Shown here in pieces: positions 35,478 to 43,261 of a DNA stretch of 64,000 bases (within the stretch, counting starts at the first letter, position 1; the number at the start of each line of letters is the position of its first letter). Source of the stretch: Massilia kyonggiensis (GTDB lineage: Bacteria; Pseudomonadota; Gammaproteobacteria; Burkholderiales; Burkholderiaceae_D); assembly GCF_024756235.1 (NCBI RefSeq), contig NZ_JANUGY010000013.1, forward strand, positions 86,962 to 150,961, in the 5' to 3' direction. The notes under the pieces are model-generated. The model did no database searches and was not told the DNA's origin. It worked only from the letters and a program-made list of their open reading frames with translations. The position numbers and the translations under genes were made by a program.

Positions 35478-35981
35478 TTGAAATTCCTGAAGTTCTTCTT
35501 TTCGACCGCGCACGCGGTGCTCGGCTTCCTGTTCGTGCTCGTGTCCGTGCTGATCACGGTGCTGGCCATACAGACCGGCCTGAAAGCCGTCGGCGCCGAG
35601 GCTGCAGAGAGCGCCGAAATGGCCATCGAGGCGATCGGCCTGCTGGCCATCGCCGTCGTCTCGCTGCAGATCGCGCAGACCATCACGGAGGAAGAAGTCG
35701 TGCGCGACGCCCACATCAGTGCGCCCACGCGCGTGCGCCGCTACCTGTCGCGCTTCATGGTCGTCGTCGTGGTCGCGCTGTCGATCGAAGGCCTGGTCGG
35801 CACCTTCAAGGCCTTGCACGAGGAACCGGAACTGCTGCCGCACGCGGCGTCGGTGCTCGTCGCGGCGGGCCTGCTGATGGCCGGCTGGGGCGTGTTCATC
35901 CGCATGAACAAGTCGGCGGAAGTGCTCGAGCCGGAAGCGATGGAAGCGGCCAAGAGCGAGGATGCGAAGGTGGACGAGTAG
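35478..35981 (+). CDS. Small membrane protein with TTG start
   Basis: The 167-residue protein begins at a TTG with GGAGG 4 bp upstream and encodes LKFLKFFFSTAHAVLGFLFV directly, with membrane segments at about 9-34, 48-66, 93-112 and 120-140 and a charged, acidic C-terminal tail. The sequence looks like a conserved membrane protein of unknown role (GNVLEPEAMEAAKSEDAKVDE-type tail, acidic). No ATG lies in frame near the start, so the TTG is chosen because of the Shine-Dalgarno. It follows glpK by 80 bp. Confidence 0.7.
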   Translation: MKFLKFFFSTAHAVLGFLFVLVSVLITVLAIQTGLKAVGAEAAESAEMAIEAIGLLAIAVVSLQIAQTITEEEVVRDAHISAPTRVRRYLSRFMVVVVVALSIEGLVGTFKALHEEPELLPHAASVLVAAGLLMAGWGVFIRMNKSAEVLEPEAMEAAKSEDAKVDE

Positions 35982-36191
35982 GTCTTACCGGCCACGCAGG
36001 AGCGCGAGGTTGTCCATCATCCTTGTGTGCAGCGTCCGTGGCTTCATCCGGCATGCCAGCCGCCTGAACGCCGCCTCCCGCGTACGAGACGGCAATATAA
36101 ATAGTGTGATTTAGAGCAATAGTGAAATTGTGAGAGCTTTTCGTTCACTTTCGTCGATATACTGCCCGGTAATATTTCTTACCTTTCTTCT

Positions 36192-36692
36192 ATGTTTGCC
36201 GGGCAAATCATCCTTCCTGAACATGCCGATTTCGACTGCCTGCTGAACCAGGTATTGGCCTGGTGGCCGGAGGAATTGGCGGGAGATGCCGGGGACGATG
36301 CCGATGCGCGGCAATCGTCGGTGGCCCGCCTGTACGAAACGAGCATCGCGCCGCGGGCGATCCAGTCGGCCAGCATGCTGCTGCTACAGCTCGACTGGAT
36401 CCTGTTCGGGATCGTCATGGATTTATCGCGCAAGGTGTCGCGGGTGCGCGTGCGGGATATCCGGCCGCAACTCATCAAGGATAGATTCCACGCGCTGCTG
36501 ACCCACAGCGCATTGCCGCAACTGCTCGGCGAAAAACAATGGGATGGGTCGTTCGAGCGCGATGAACTCGTGAATTACCTGCGTGCCGAGGACATGGCCG
36601 TCGTTTCCTTAGCGAATGGACCAGCGTCAAACAATGCATTGGTGCAATCACGTAAGCTGCCGGCTGGTCCTGACGAATGGAAGGCGACATGA
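36192..36692 (+). CDS. Protein of unknown function coupled to a chemoreceptor
   Basis: The 166-residue protein is soluble and largely helical, starting MFAGQIILPEHADFDCLLNQ. It contains hydrophobic amphipathic stretches (ARLYETSIAPRAIQSASMLL and DWILFGIVMDLSRK) and no motif I recognise. Its TGA overlaps the ATG of the downstream methyl-accepting chemotaxis protein, so the two are translated together. No ribosome site precedes its own ATG; TATACT at 36158-36163 may be a -10. The coupling suggests a role with the receptor, for example in ligand binding or assembly, but this is inference. Confidence 0.6.
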   Translation: MFAGQIILPEHADFDCLLNQVLAWWPEELAGDAGDDADARQSSVARLYETSIAPRAIQSASMLLLQLDWILFGIVMDLSRKVSRVRVRDIRPQLIKDRFHALLTHSALPQLLGEKQWDGSFERDELVNYLRAEDMAVVSLANGPASNNALVQSRKLPAGPDEWKAT

Positions 36693-38404
36693 ACATCAAA
36701 CACTGGAAAATCGGTACCCGGCTGGGCGGCGCATTTGCGTTGCTGCTCGTGTTGCTGGCAGCATGCATCTGGTTCGGCATCGCCAGCCTGCACCTGCTGA
36801 ATGAAGGGACGTCGAGGATCGTCGACGAGGATTATCCAAAGACGGTCCTCGCCTACGAAAGCCTCGATGTCGTGAACCGCAATGCCCGCGCCATGCGCAA
36901 TATGCTGCTGTGGGATAAACCCGAAGAAGTGGCGCGGGAACGGCAGACCGTGCTCCAGAACAGACAGGAAAATACCGCCAATCTCGACAAGCTGGCGGCA
37001 CTGATCAAATCCGACGAAGGCAAGATCAAGCTGAAAACCGTGCAGGAGGCCAGGGAGGTGTATCGCACGTCGCAGCAGGCCTTTCTCGACATGATGGATG
37101 CCGGTAAAAAGCCGGAAGCCGCAGCCTTCCTGTTGACCCAGGTGCGCAAGGACCAGCGCAGCTATTTCGACGCCGTGCGCGAATTGATCAAGTTTCAGGA
37201 TACGCGCGTGCTCGACAGCGGCCACCGCGCCGGGGAGACGTATCGGTCGACGATCGCGTGGCTGATGGGGTTGGCGGCCATCGCGCTCGTGCTCGGCACG
37301 ATCGTGGCCGTCTGGATCACGCGGTCGATCACGGGGCCGCTGCGGCAAGCCGTCGACGTGGCCCGCACCGTGGCCACCGGCGACCTGAGCGCGCGGATCG
37401 AGGTGCACTCGGCGGACGAAACGGGCCAGCTGCTGCAAGCCCTGCGCGACATGAACCAGGCGCTGGTCAATATCGTCGGCGAGGTGCGCAGCGGCACCGA
37501 GACCATCGCGTCCGCGTCGCAGCAGATCGCGTCCGGCAACGCCGACCTGTCGTCGCGCACCGAGGAGCAGGCCTCGTCGCTGGAAGAAACGGCGTCGTCG
37601 ATGGAAGAGCTGACGTCGACCGTGAAGCAGAATGCGGACAACGCGCGCCAGGCGAACCAGTTCGCCGTGTCCGCGTCGGAGGTGGCGGAGAAGGGCGGCG
37701 CGGTGATGGCGGAAGTGGTCGACACCATGGGCGCGATCAATGAGTCGGCGCGCAAGATCGTCGACATCATCGCGGTCATCGACGGCATCGCCTTCCAGAC
37801 CAATATCCTGGCGCTGAACGCGGCCGTCGAGGCGGCGCGCGCCGGCGAGCAGGGACGGGGCTTTGCGGTGGTCGCGTCCGAAGTGCGCAGCCTGGCACAG
37901 CGCAGCGCGGCGGCCGCGAAGGAAATCAAGGCGCTGATCGACAACTCCGTCGAGAAGGCGGACGCCGGCAGCAGGCTGGTCGACCAGGCCGGCACGACGA
38001 TGCGGGAAGTGGTCGAGAGCATCCGCCGCGTGGCCGATATCATGGGCGAGATCAGCGCGGCCAGCCAGGAGCAGACCGAGGGCATCGGGCAGGTGCAGCT
38101 CGCGATTTCTCAAATGGACCAGACCACGCAGCAGAATGCCGCACTGGTCGAAGAGGCAGCCGCGGCGTCCGAGCAGTTGCGGGAGCAGGCGGGCAAGCTG
38201 TCGCAGACCGTTGCCGTGTTCAGGCTGGGCGGTGCGCATGACCGGGCTGTGCCGGTGACTGCCGTGCAGCCGAAACAGGCGGCGCCGGCCATTGCGCCGC
38301 CGGTGCGCAAGAAGCCGGCCGCGCCGGCCAGGACGACCGCCGAGCCACGGGGTGCCCGGCATCTGGCCGGCGCCGGTGCGGACGACGAGTGGGAAGAGTT
38401 CTGA
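36689..38404 (+). CDS. Methyl-accepting chemotaxis protein
   Basis: The 571-residue receptor has a membrane segment at about 12-34, a periplasmic four-helix-bundle ligand domain (about 35-185), a second membrane segment at about 187-210 and a HAMP domain. The signalling domain has the conserved hairpin tip NILALNAAVEAARAGEQGRG. The C-terminal EWEEF (567-571) matches the x-W-x-x-F tether for CheR/CheB, so this receptor is probably a tethered adaptation target. A GGAAGG ribosome site fits the ATG at 36689. It overlaps the preceding unknown gene by 4 bp. Confidence 0.95.
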   Translation: MNIKHWKIGTRLGGAFALLLVLLAACIWFGIASLHLLNEGTSRIVDEDYPKTVLAYESLDVVNRNARAMRNMLLWDKPEEVARERQTVLQNRQENTANLDKLAALIKSDEGKIKLKTVQEAREVYRTSQQAFLDMMDAGKKPEAAAFLLTQVRKDQRSYFDAVRELIKFQDTRVLDSGHRAGETYRSTIAWLMGLAAIALVLGTIVAVWITRSITGPLRQAVDVARTVATGDLSARIEVHSADETGQLLQALRDMNQALVNIVGEVRSGTETIASASQQIASGNADLSSRTEEQASSLEETASSMEELTSTVKQNADNARQANQFAVSASEVAEKGGAVMAEVVDTMGAINESARKIVDIIAVIDGIAFQTNILALNAAVEAARAGEQGRGFAVVASEVRSLAQRSAAAAKEIKALIDNSVEKADAGSRLVDQAGTTMREVVESIRRVADIMGEISAASQEQTEGIGQVQLAISQMDQTTQQNAALVEEAAAASEQLREQAGKLSQTVAVFRLGGAHDRAVPVTAVQPKQAAPAIAPPVRKKPAAPARTTAEPRGARHLAGAGADDEWEEF

Positions 38405-39355
38405 TCAGAACCCGATCCGCCCCTTGCCCGGCGTGGGCTTGAGGCGGATATCGTCCACCTTCACATGCGCGCGGCCATCCGCCACCGCATAGCCGAGCCC
38501 ATCCAATAACGTTTTGCGCAAATCCCGCGGCGACACGCCCGCCAGCTTGTCCAGCACGACGTCGCCCAGCATCGGATCGAACGCGGCCAGGTTCAGCTCG
38601 CGCAGCAGCCCCGCATACATGCGCTGCGCGATGCCGGCCGCCTGTTCCGGCGTCGGCGCTGGGACTTCGTAGACGGCCATGCGATTCAGCAGCGGGTGCG
38701 GGATGCCCTCGGTGGAGTTCGCGGTCAGTACCCAGAAGATCTGCGAGGCGTCGATGTCGACGTCGATGAATTCGTCGCGGAACGCGCTGGCCGTTTCCGG
38801 TTCCAATAACTGATACAGCGCCGCGAGCGGGTCGGATTGCGAGGAGCCCGTCGCCTTTTCCACCTCGTCCAGCACGATCACCGGGTTCGCGAACTGGCCG
38901 CGCACGAGCCGTTCAGCCACCTTGCCGCACTTGGCCCCGCGCCAGCTGGCCGAGCTGCCCGTGATGACGAAGCCGGCCGACAAGGCGTTCATGCTGATCA
39001 GCTCGCAGTCCGTGTGCATGACCTTCGCCAGGCGCTTGGCGAAATGGGTCTTGCCCACGCCCGGGCCGCCCAGCAGCAGGATCGGCATGACGTTGAACCC
39101 TTTATCTCCGACATGAGCCAGCCGCAGGTAGCGCGCAAGGTCGTCCAGCACTTCGTCGAAATTGGGACATTCCTCGAACAGCGGATCGAGGGCGTCAGTG
39201 GAAGAGGGGGTGGTGACGAAACGTTCGGCGCCGGTCTCGAGCATGCGTTCATAGAACGCTTCGAGCTCGGGCGAACGTCCGCGGCTGCGGTCGAGCGCGC
39301 CCTGTACTTCGTTGAGATCGTAGACGGCACGGCTCCGGGCCAAGGTAATGCTCAT
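38405..39355 (-). CDS. Lon-like AAA+ ATPase without protease domain
   Basis: The 316-residue protein has a Walker A GGPGVGKTH at 96-104, a Walker B IVLDEVEK at about 160-167, sensor 1 in WVLTANSTEGIPHP, and a C-terminal lid with LAGVSPRDLRKTLLDG. The ATPase part resembles the Lon family (RDEFIDVDIDASQIFWVLT), but the S16 protease domain is absent, the protein ending shortly after the lid. The N-terminal 80 residues are short and helical. It could be a remodelling or chaperone ATPase. It is tail-to-tail with the chemoreceptor, sharing a TGATCA at the stop codons, and divergent from mraZ across a 474-bp spacer. Confidence 0.82.
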   Translation of the reverse strand: MSITLARSRAVYDLNEVQGALDRSRGRSPELEAFYERMLETGAERFVTTPSSTDALDPLFEECPNFDEVLDDLARYLRLAHVGDKGFNVMPILLLGGPGVGKTHFAKRLAKVMHTDCELISMNALSAGFVITGSSASWRGAKCGKVAERLVRGQFANPVIVLDEVEKATGSSQSDPLAALYQLLEPETASAFRDEFIDVDIDASQIFWVLTANSTEGIPHPLLNRMAVYEVPAPTPEQAAGIAQRMYAGLLRELNLAAFDPMLGDVVLDKLAGVSPRDLRKTLLDGLGYAVADGRAHVKVDDIRLKPTPGKGRIGF

Positions 39356-39730
39356 GGCAAAACTCCTGCGCGATAGTACGGACTCACTTATACTGCAGGG
39401 CTCCCCGAAACCGCCAAGCGAGCCGGAAACGGCCGGGTGATCGCCTCGCCTTCATTCTAACGCGCGCAGGATCAAATCACGGTTCCTGTCGTGTTGAGCT
39501 CGTTGCCTTAAAGCAACCTACCGACAGTCAGGTCTTGTCTTTTATCAAGGGTAAAACACATGTGTGCAGATGAGGTGGCACATGCATTGTTTTACCTAAG
39601 TGCCTAATTTTGCTCAACATTTTTACTTGAGGTTCCGTCAAGTAAGTTCGCTAAGTCATTGGTTTCATTGGCAATTTCGCCGTTTTCTAAACGTGAATTC
39701 GCTTGACCACAGACAACGCTTCCTCTAAAG
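39356..39730. other. AT-rich divergent spacer with two inverted repeats
   Basis: No gene is evident in this 375-bp part of the spacer between the AAA ATPase and mraZ. It holds a hairpin with GGTAAAACA at 39550-39558 and TGTTTTACC at 39588-39596, plus a smaller inner pairing of TGTGC and GCACA. A tight operator-like palindrome follows, TTACTTGA at 39623-39630 and TCAAGTAA at 39638-39645 with a 7-bp spacer. Its composition is far more AT-rich than flanking genes. Confidence 0.55.
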
Positions 39731-39776
39731 TGGGAAACGGTGGCAAAAAGTGCAGTTTTGTGGGGGATCGGTGGGT
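39731..39776 (+). promoter_or_regulatory. MraZ-box repeats in the dcw promoter
   Basis: TGGG-type half-sites recur every 10 bp: TGGGA at 39731, the degenerate TGGCA at 39741 and TGCAG at 39751, TGGGG at 39761, and TGGGT at 39772. MraZ binds direct repeats of TGGGN spaced by 5 bp before its own gene, so the array probably mediates autoregulation of the dcw cluster. Confidence 0.75.
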
Positions 39777-39829
39777 CTCCCGGCGCCTAAAAATAATCAG
39801 TCTGATAACTCTCCAAAACTAGGTACAAC

Positions 39830-40258
39830 GTGTTTCAGGGCGCGTCAGCGATCAATCTCGATGCCAAAGGACGGATGTCAATACCGGCCAAGCATCGCGA
39901 CGCCTTGATGCAGCAATGTGAAGGCCGTATGACGCTCACGAAACACCCGCATGGTTGCCTGTTGTTCTTCCCGCGCCCGGTGTGGGAAGAGCATCGCGAA
40001 CAGATCGCCGCCTGGCCGATGTCGGCGCGGGCGTGGCAACGCATTTTCCTGGGGAACGCCTGCGATGTCGAGATGGACGGCGCGGGTCGGGTGCTCATTT
40101 CGCCCGAACTGCGCAACGCAGTTGGTTTGGAGAAGGAAGTGATGATGCTCGGGATGGGGACCCATTTCGAGATCTGGGACGCCGCCAAGCTGGCAGAAAA
40201 CGAGGCACAAGCCGTCGCGGGCGGCATGCCCGATGTCCTTTCCAATTTCTCCTTCTAA
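39830..40258 (+). CDS. mraZ: Transcriptional regulator MraZ
   Basis: The 142-residue protein consists of two AbrB-like halves. The first begins FQGASAINLDAKGRMSIPAKHRD, with the repeat in the second half as DVEMDGAGRVLISPELRNAVG. MraZ is a DNA-binding repressor of the dcw cluster promoter. The start is a GTG, with no nearby ATG; the usual family N-terminus (F-x-G) fits it. It is the first gene of the cluster, 8 bp before rsmH. Confidence 0.95.
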   Translation: MFQGASAINLDAKGRMSIPAKHRDALMQQCEGRMTLTKHPHGCLLFFPRPVWEEHREQIAAWPMSARAWQRIFLGNACDVEMDGAGRVLISPELRNAVGLEKEVMMLGMGTHFEIWDAAKLAENEAQAVAGGMPDVLSNFSF

Positions 40259-40266
40259 GGCGCCGC

Positions 40267-41226
40267 ATGAATGTGACTCAGCCGGTGCCCGGTTTGCAGC
40301 ATCGTACGGTGCTGCTGGATGAAGCAGTCGATGCACTCGCCCTCGAAGGCGAACGCACGGCAGGCATATTTATAGATGGCACGTTCGGCCGCGGCGGTCA
40401 TAGCCGGCTGATCCTGTCGAAACTGGCGCCCGAGGGGCGCCTGATCGGTTTCGACAAGGATCTCCAGGCGATCGCGACGGCCGAACAGATGAACGATCCG
40501 CGCTTTTCGATCGTGCACGACAGCTTCGCGACGATGCGCGAAGCGCTGGCGGCACGGGGCGTGCACCAGGTCGACGGCATCCTGCTGGACCTGGGCATCT
40601 CCTCGCCCCAGGTCGACGATGCGAGCCGCGGGTTCAGCTTCCGCAACGATGGTCCCCTGGACATGCGGATGGATACGACACGGGGTATTTCCGCCGCCGC
40701 CTGGCTGGCCGAAGTACCGGAGAAACAACTGGAAAAGGTGATTCGGGATTATGGGGAAGAACGGTTTGCTTTTCAGATTGCAAAGGCGATTGTTGCTGGC
40801 CGGGCAGTCGAACCAATTTCAAGCACACGACAGCTTGCCGCAATCGTGGCAAACGCGGTCAAAACCCGGGAGAAAGGCAAGGATCCGGCAACCCGCACCT
40901 TTCAGGCTATCCGGATTTTCATCAATCAAGAGCTTGAGGACCTTGAAGCAGGTCTGAACGCCGCCTTCGAACTGCTGGCGCCTGGCGGGCGCCTGTCCGT
41001 GATCAGCTTCCACTCGCTGGAAGACCGCATGGTCAAGCAGTTCCTGGCGTCGAAGGCCAAGGTCGAGCAGCCGGACCGCCGGTTGCCGATCCGCGCCGCC
41101 GATTTGCCCAAGCCCTTGATGAAGTTGATCAGCAAGACGAAACCCTCCGACGTGGAAGTGGACGCCAATCCGCGCGCCCGCTCGGCGGTCCTGCGCGTGG
41201 CCGAACGGCTGGGAGTACAAGCATGA
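40267..41226 (+). CDS. rsmH: 16S rRNA m4C1402 methyltransferase RsmH
   Basis: The 319-residue protein starts VPGLQHRTVLLDEAVDALAL, has the SAM-binding DGTFGRGGHSRLILSKL, DLGISSPQVDDASRGFSF and the typical inserted segment with ATRTFQAIRIFINQELEDLE, and ends with ISFHSLEDRMVKQF and NPRARSAVLRVAERL. RsmH adds the N4 methyl group to cytosine 1402 in 16S rRNA. The start is the ATG 8 bp after mraZ; its stop overlaps the ftsL start in an ATGA. Confidence 0.97.
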   Translation: MNVTQPVPGLQHRTVLLDEAVDALALEGERTAGIFIDGTFGRGGHSRLILSKLAPEGRLIGFDKDLQAIATAEQMNDPRFSIVHDSFATMREALAARGVHQVDGILLDLGISSPQVDDASRGFSFRNDGPLDMRMDTTRGISAAAWLAEVPEKQLEKVIRDYGEERFAFQIAKAIVAGRAVEPISSTRQLAAIVANAVKTREKGKDPATRTFQAIRIFINQELEDLEAGLNAAFELLAPGGRLSVISFHSLEDRMVKQFLASKAKVEQPDRRLPIRAADLPKPLMKLISKTKPSDVEVDANPRARSAVLRVAERLGVQA

Positions 41227-41495
41227 CGGGCAAGATCAACGTCGTGCTGACGGCGCTCCTCGTCGGCTGCGCGCTGTCGGTCGTGAACGCGCGCTACCAG
41301 GCGCGCCACCTGTTCATCGACCAGGAAAAGCTGGTACAGCAACAGCGCCAGCTCGAGATCGACTGGGCCCAGCTCCAGCTCGACCAGTCCACCCTCGGCA
41401 AGAACGAGCGCATCGAGCAGATCGCGCGCAAGCAGCTGGACATGGCACCGCTGTCCCCGGCGCGTACCCAATACCTGATGGAAGGCGGTAAATGA
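41223..41495 (+). CDS. ftsL: Cell division protein FtsL
   Basis: This 90-residue bitopic protein has one hydrophobic segment near residues 5-20 (INVVLTALLVGCALSVVNAR) and a coiled-coil-like region (LFIDQEKLVQQQRQLEIDWA), ending in ARTQYLMEGGK. FtsL forms the FtsQLB complex that activates septal synthesis. Sequence alone is weakly conserved, but position between rsmH and ftsI and size are decisive. Both ends overlap neighbours by 4 bp. Confidence 0.92.
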   Translation: MTGKINVVLTALLVGCALSVVNARYQARHLFIDQEKLVQQQRQLEIDWAQLQLDQSTLGKNERIEQIARKQLDMAPLSPARTQYLMEGGK

Positions 41496-43261
41496 AGGCC
41501 GGCACCAACGGATCCCGCGTCGCCGCCGCCAAGGGCGTGGCGTTTTCCAAGAGCCCCGTGCTGGCCGTGCGCCTGCCGGACTGGCGCTCGCGCGTCGTCC
41601 TGTTCGTGCTGTTCGCCGCGTTCTTCGCGCTGGCCGGACGCGCGATGTGGCTGCAGGGCGTCTCCAACCGCTTCCTGCAGAAGCAGGGCGCGAGCCGCTA
41701 CGAGCGCACGCTCGAACTGCCGGCCACGCGGGGCAAGATCTTCGACCGCAATGGCATCGTCCTCGCATCGTCGCTGCCGGTGAAGGCCGTGTGGGCGATC
41801 CCCGAGGACGTGCTGGATTCGCCGCGTCCCAAGCTGCGCGAACTGGCGCAGCTGCTCGAGATGCCCGAGGCCGACCTGCTGAAGAAGCTCGATTCGGACC
41901 GCACCTTCGTCTACCTGAAGCGCCAGGTGGAGATGGACGTCATCGCCAAGATCGAGAAGCTCGGCATCGAAGGCATCGACACGCGCAAGGAATACAAGCG
42001 TTATTACCCGCAGGGCGAGGTGATGGCGCACATCGTCGGCTTCACGAACGTCGAGGACGTGGGCCAGGAAGGCATCGAGCTCGCGCAGCAGAAGAACCTC
42101 GTGGGCCAGACGGGCAGCCGGCGCGTGATCAAGGACCGCCTGGGCCGCATCGTCGAGGACGTGGGCCTGTCGCGCGAGCCGCACGACGGCAAGGACATCA
42201 CGCTGGCGGTCGACTCCAAGCTGCAGTACATCGCCTTCAACAGCATCAAGGACGCGGTGGAGAAGTTCCACGCCAAGGCCGGCGCCGCCGTCGTGGTGGA
42301 CGTGCACACGGGCGAAGTGCTGGCACTGGCCAACTGGCCGACCTACAACCCGAACGACCGCTCGCGCCTGACCGGCGAGCAGCTGCGCAACCGCGTCATC
42401 ACCGACACCTTCGAGCCGGGTTCGACCTTGAAGCCGTTCACCGTCGCGCTGGCGCTGGACAAGGGCCTGATCAAGCCGACCACGCTGTTCGACACGGGCA
42501 ACGGCCGCTACCAGACAGGCGGCCACACGATCCGCGACACGCACCCGCACGGCGTCATCGACGTCACCACGATCATCCAGAAGTCGTCCAACATCGGCAC
42601 GACCAAGATCTCCGAGCTGCTGTCGGCCCAGGAGATGTGGGAGATGTTCACCAAGGTCGGCTTCGGCCAGGCGCCGCGCTACGGTTTCCCGGGCGCCGCG
42701 GCCGGCCGCGTGCGTCCGTATAAATCGTGGCCGATCGTCGCCAAGGCCAACATGTCGTTCGGCCAGGGCATCTCGATGTCGCTGCTGCAGCTGGCGCATG
42801 CGTGGCTGATCTTCGCGCGCGACGGCGACGTCATTCCGCTGTCGTTCCAGAAGGTGACCGACAAGCCGGTCGGCCAGCAGATCATCTCGCCGAAGGCGGC
42901 CGCGCAGATGCGCACGATGGTCGAATCCGTCGTGAGCCCGCAGGGTACGGCGTCGCAGGCGCAGGTCGCGGGTTACCGCGTCGGCGGCAAGACCGGCACG
43001 GCGCAGAAAGTCATCAACGGCCGCTATTCGCAGACGCACTACGTCGGCAACTTCGTCGGCATCGCGCCGATGAGCAATCCGCGCTTCGTCATCGCCGTGA
43101 TGATCGACGATCCGTCCGGACCGTTCCACACCGGCGGCGCGGTCGCGGCGCCGACGTTCGCGGCGCTGGCGGCGAATGCGCTACGGGCCGCGAACGTGCC
43201 GCCCGACTCCACGGTCACCGACATCATCATTCCAGAGCATCCACTCGAGGAGAGTAATTGA
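41492..43261 (+). CDS. ftsI: Septal transpeptidase FtsI (PBP3)
   Basis: The 589-residue class B penicillin-binding protein has a membrane anchor at about 35-55, a dimerisation domain with RGKIFDRNGIVLASSLPVKA, and a transpeptidase domain. The latter has active serine S311 (EPGSTLKPF), the SxN motif S365-S366-N367 and K500-T501-G502. It crosslinks septal peptidoglycan with FtsW. The N-terminal basic extension is slightly longer than in E. coli. It overlaps ftsL upstream and murE by one base downstream. Confidence 0.97.
   Translation: MKAGTNGSRVAAAKGVAFSKSPVLAVRLPDWRSRVVLFVLFAAFFALAGRAMWLQGVSNRFLQKQGASRYERTLELPATRGKIFDRNGIVLASSLPVKAVWAIPEDVLDSPRPKLRELAQLLEMPEADLLKKLDSDRTFVYLKRQVEMDVIAKIEKLGIEGIDTRKEYKRYYPQGEVMAHIVGFTNVEDVGQEGIELAQQKNLVGQTGSRRVIKDRLGRIVEDVGLSREPHDGKDITLAVDSKLQYIAFNSIKDAVEKFHAKAGAAVVVDVHTGEVLALANWPTYNPNDRSRLTGEQLRNRVITDTFEPGSTLKPFTVALALDKGLIKPTTLFDTGNGRYQTGGHTIRDTHPHGVIDVTTIIQKSSNIGTTKISELLSAQEMWEMFTKVGFGQAPRYGFPGAAAGRVRPYKSWPIVAKANMSFGQGISMSLLQLAHAWLIFARDGDVIPLSFQKVTDKPVGQQIISPKAAAQMRTMVESVVSPQGTASQAQVAGYRVGGKTGTAQKVINGRYSQTHYVGNFVGIAPMSNPRFVIAVMIDDPSGPFHTGGAVAAPTFAALAANALRAANVPPDSTVTDIIIPEHPLEESN

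Noticed and set aside
36128..36163. A sigma-28 type promoter for the chemoreceptor pair
   Set aside because: GTCGATAT at 36154-36161 loosely resembles the -10 element, but no TAAA-type -35 is found at the right distance.
36110..36192. A housekeeping promoter with TTGTGA and TATACT before the unknown gene
   Set aside because: The spacing is about 24 bp, too long for a normal sigma-70 promoter; only the TATACT is noted.
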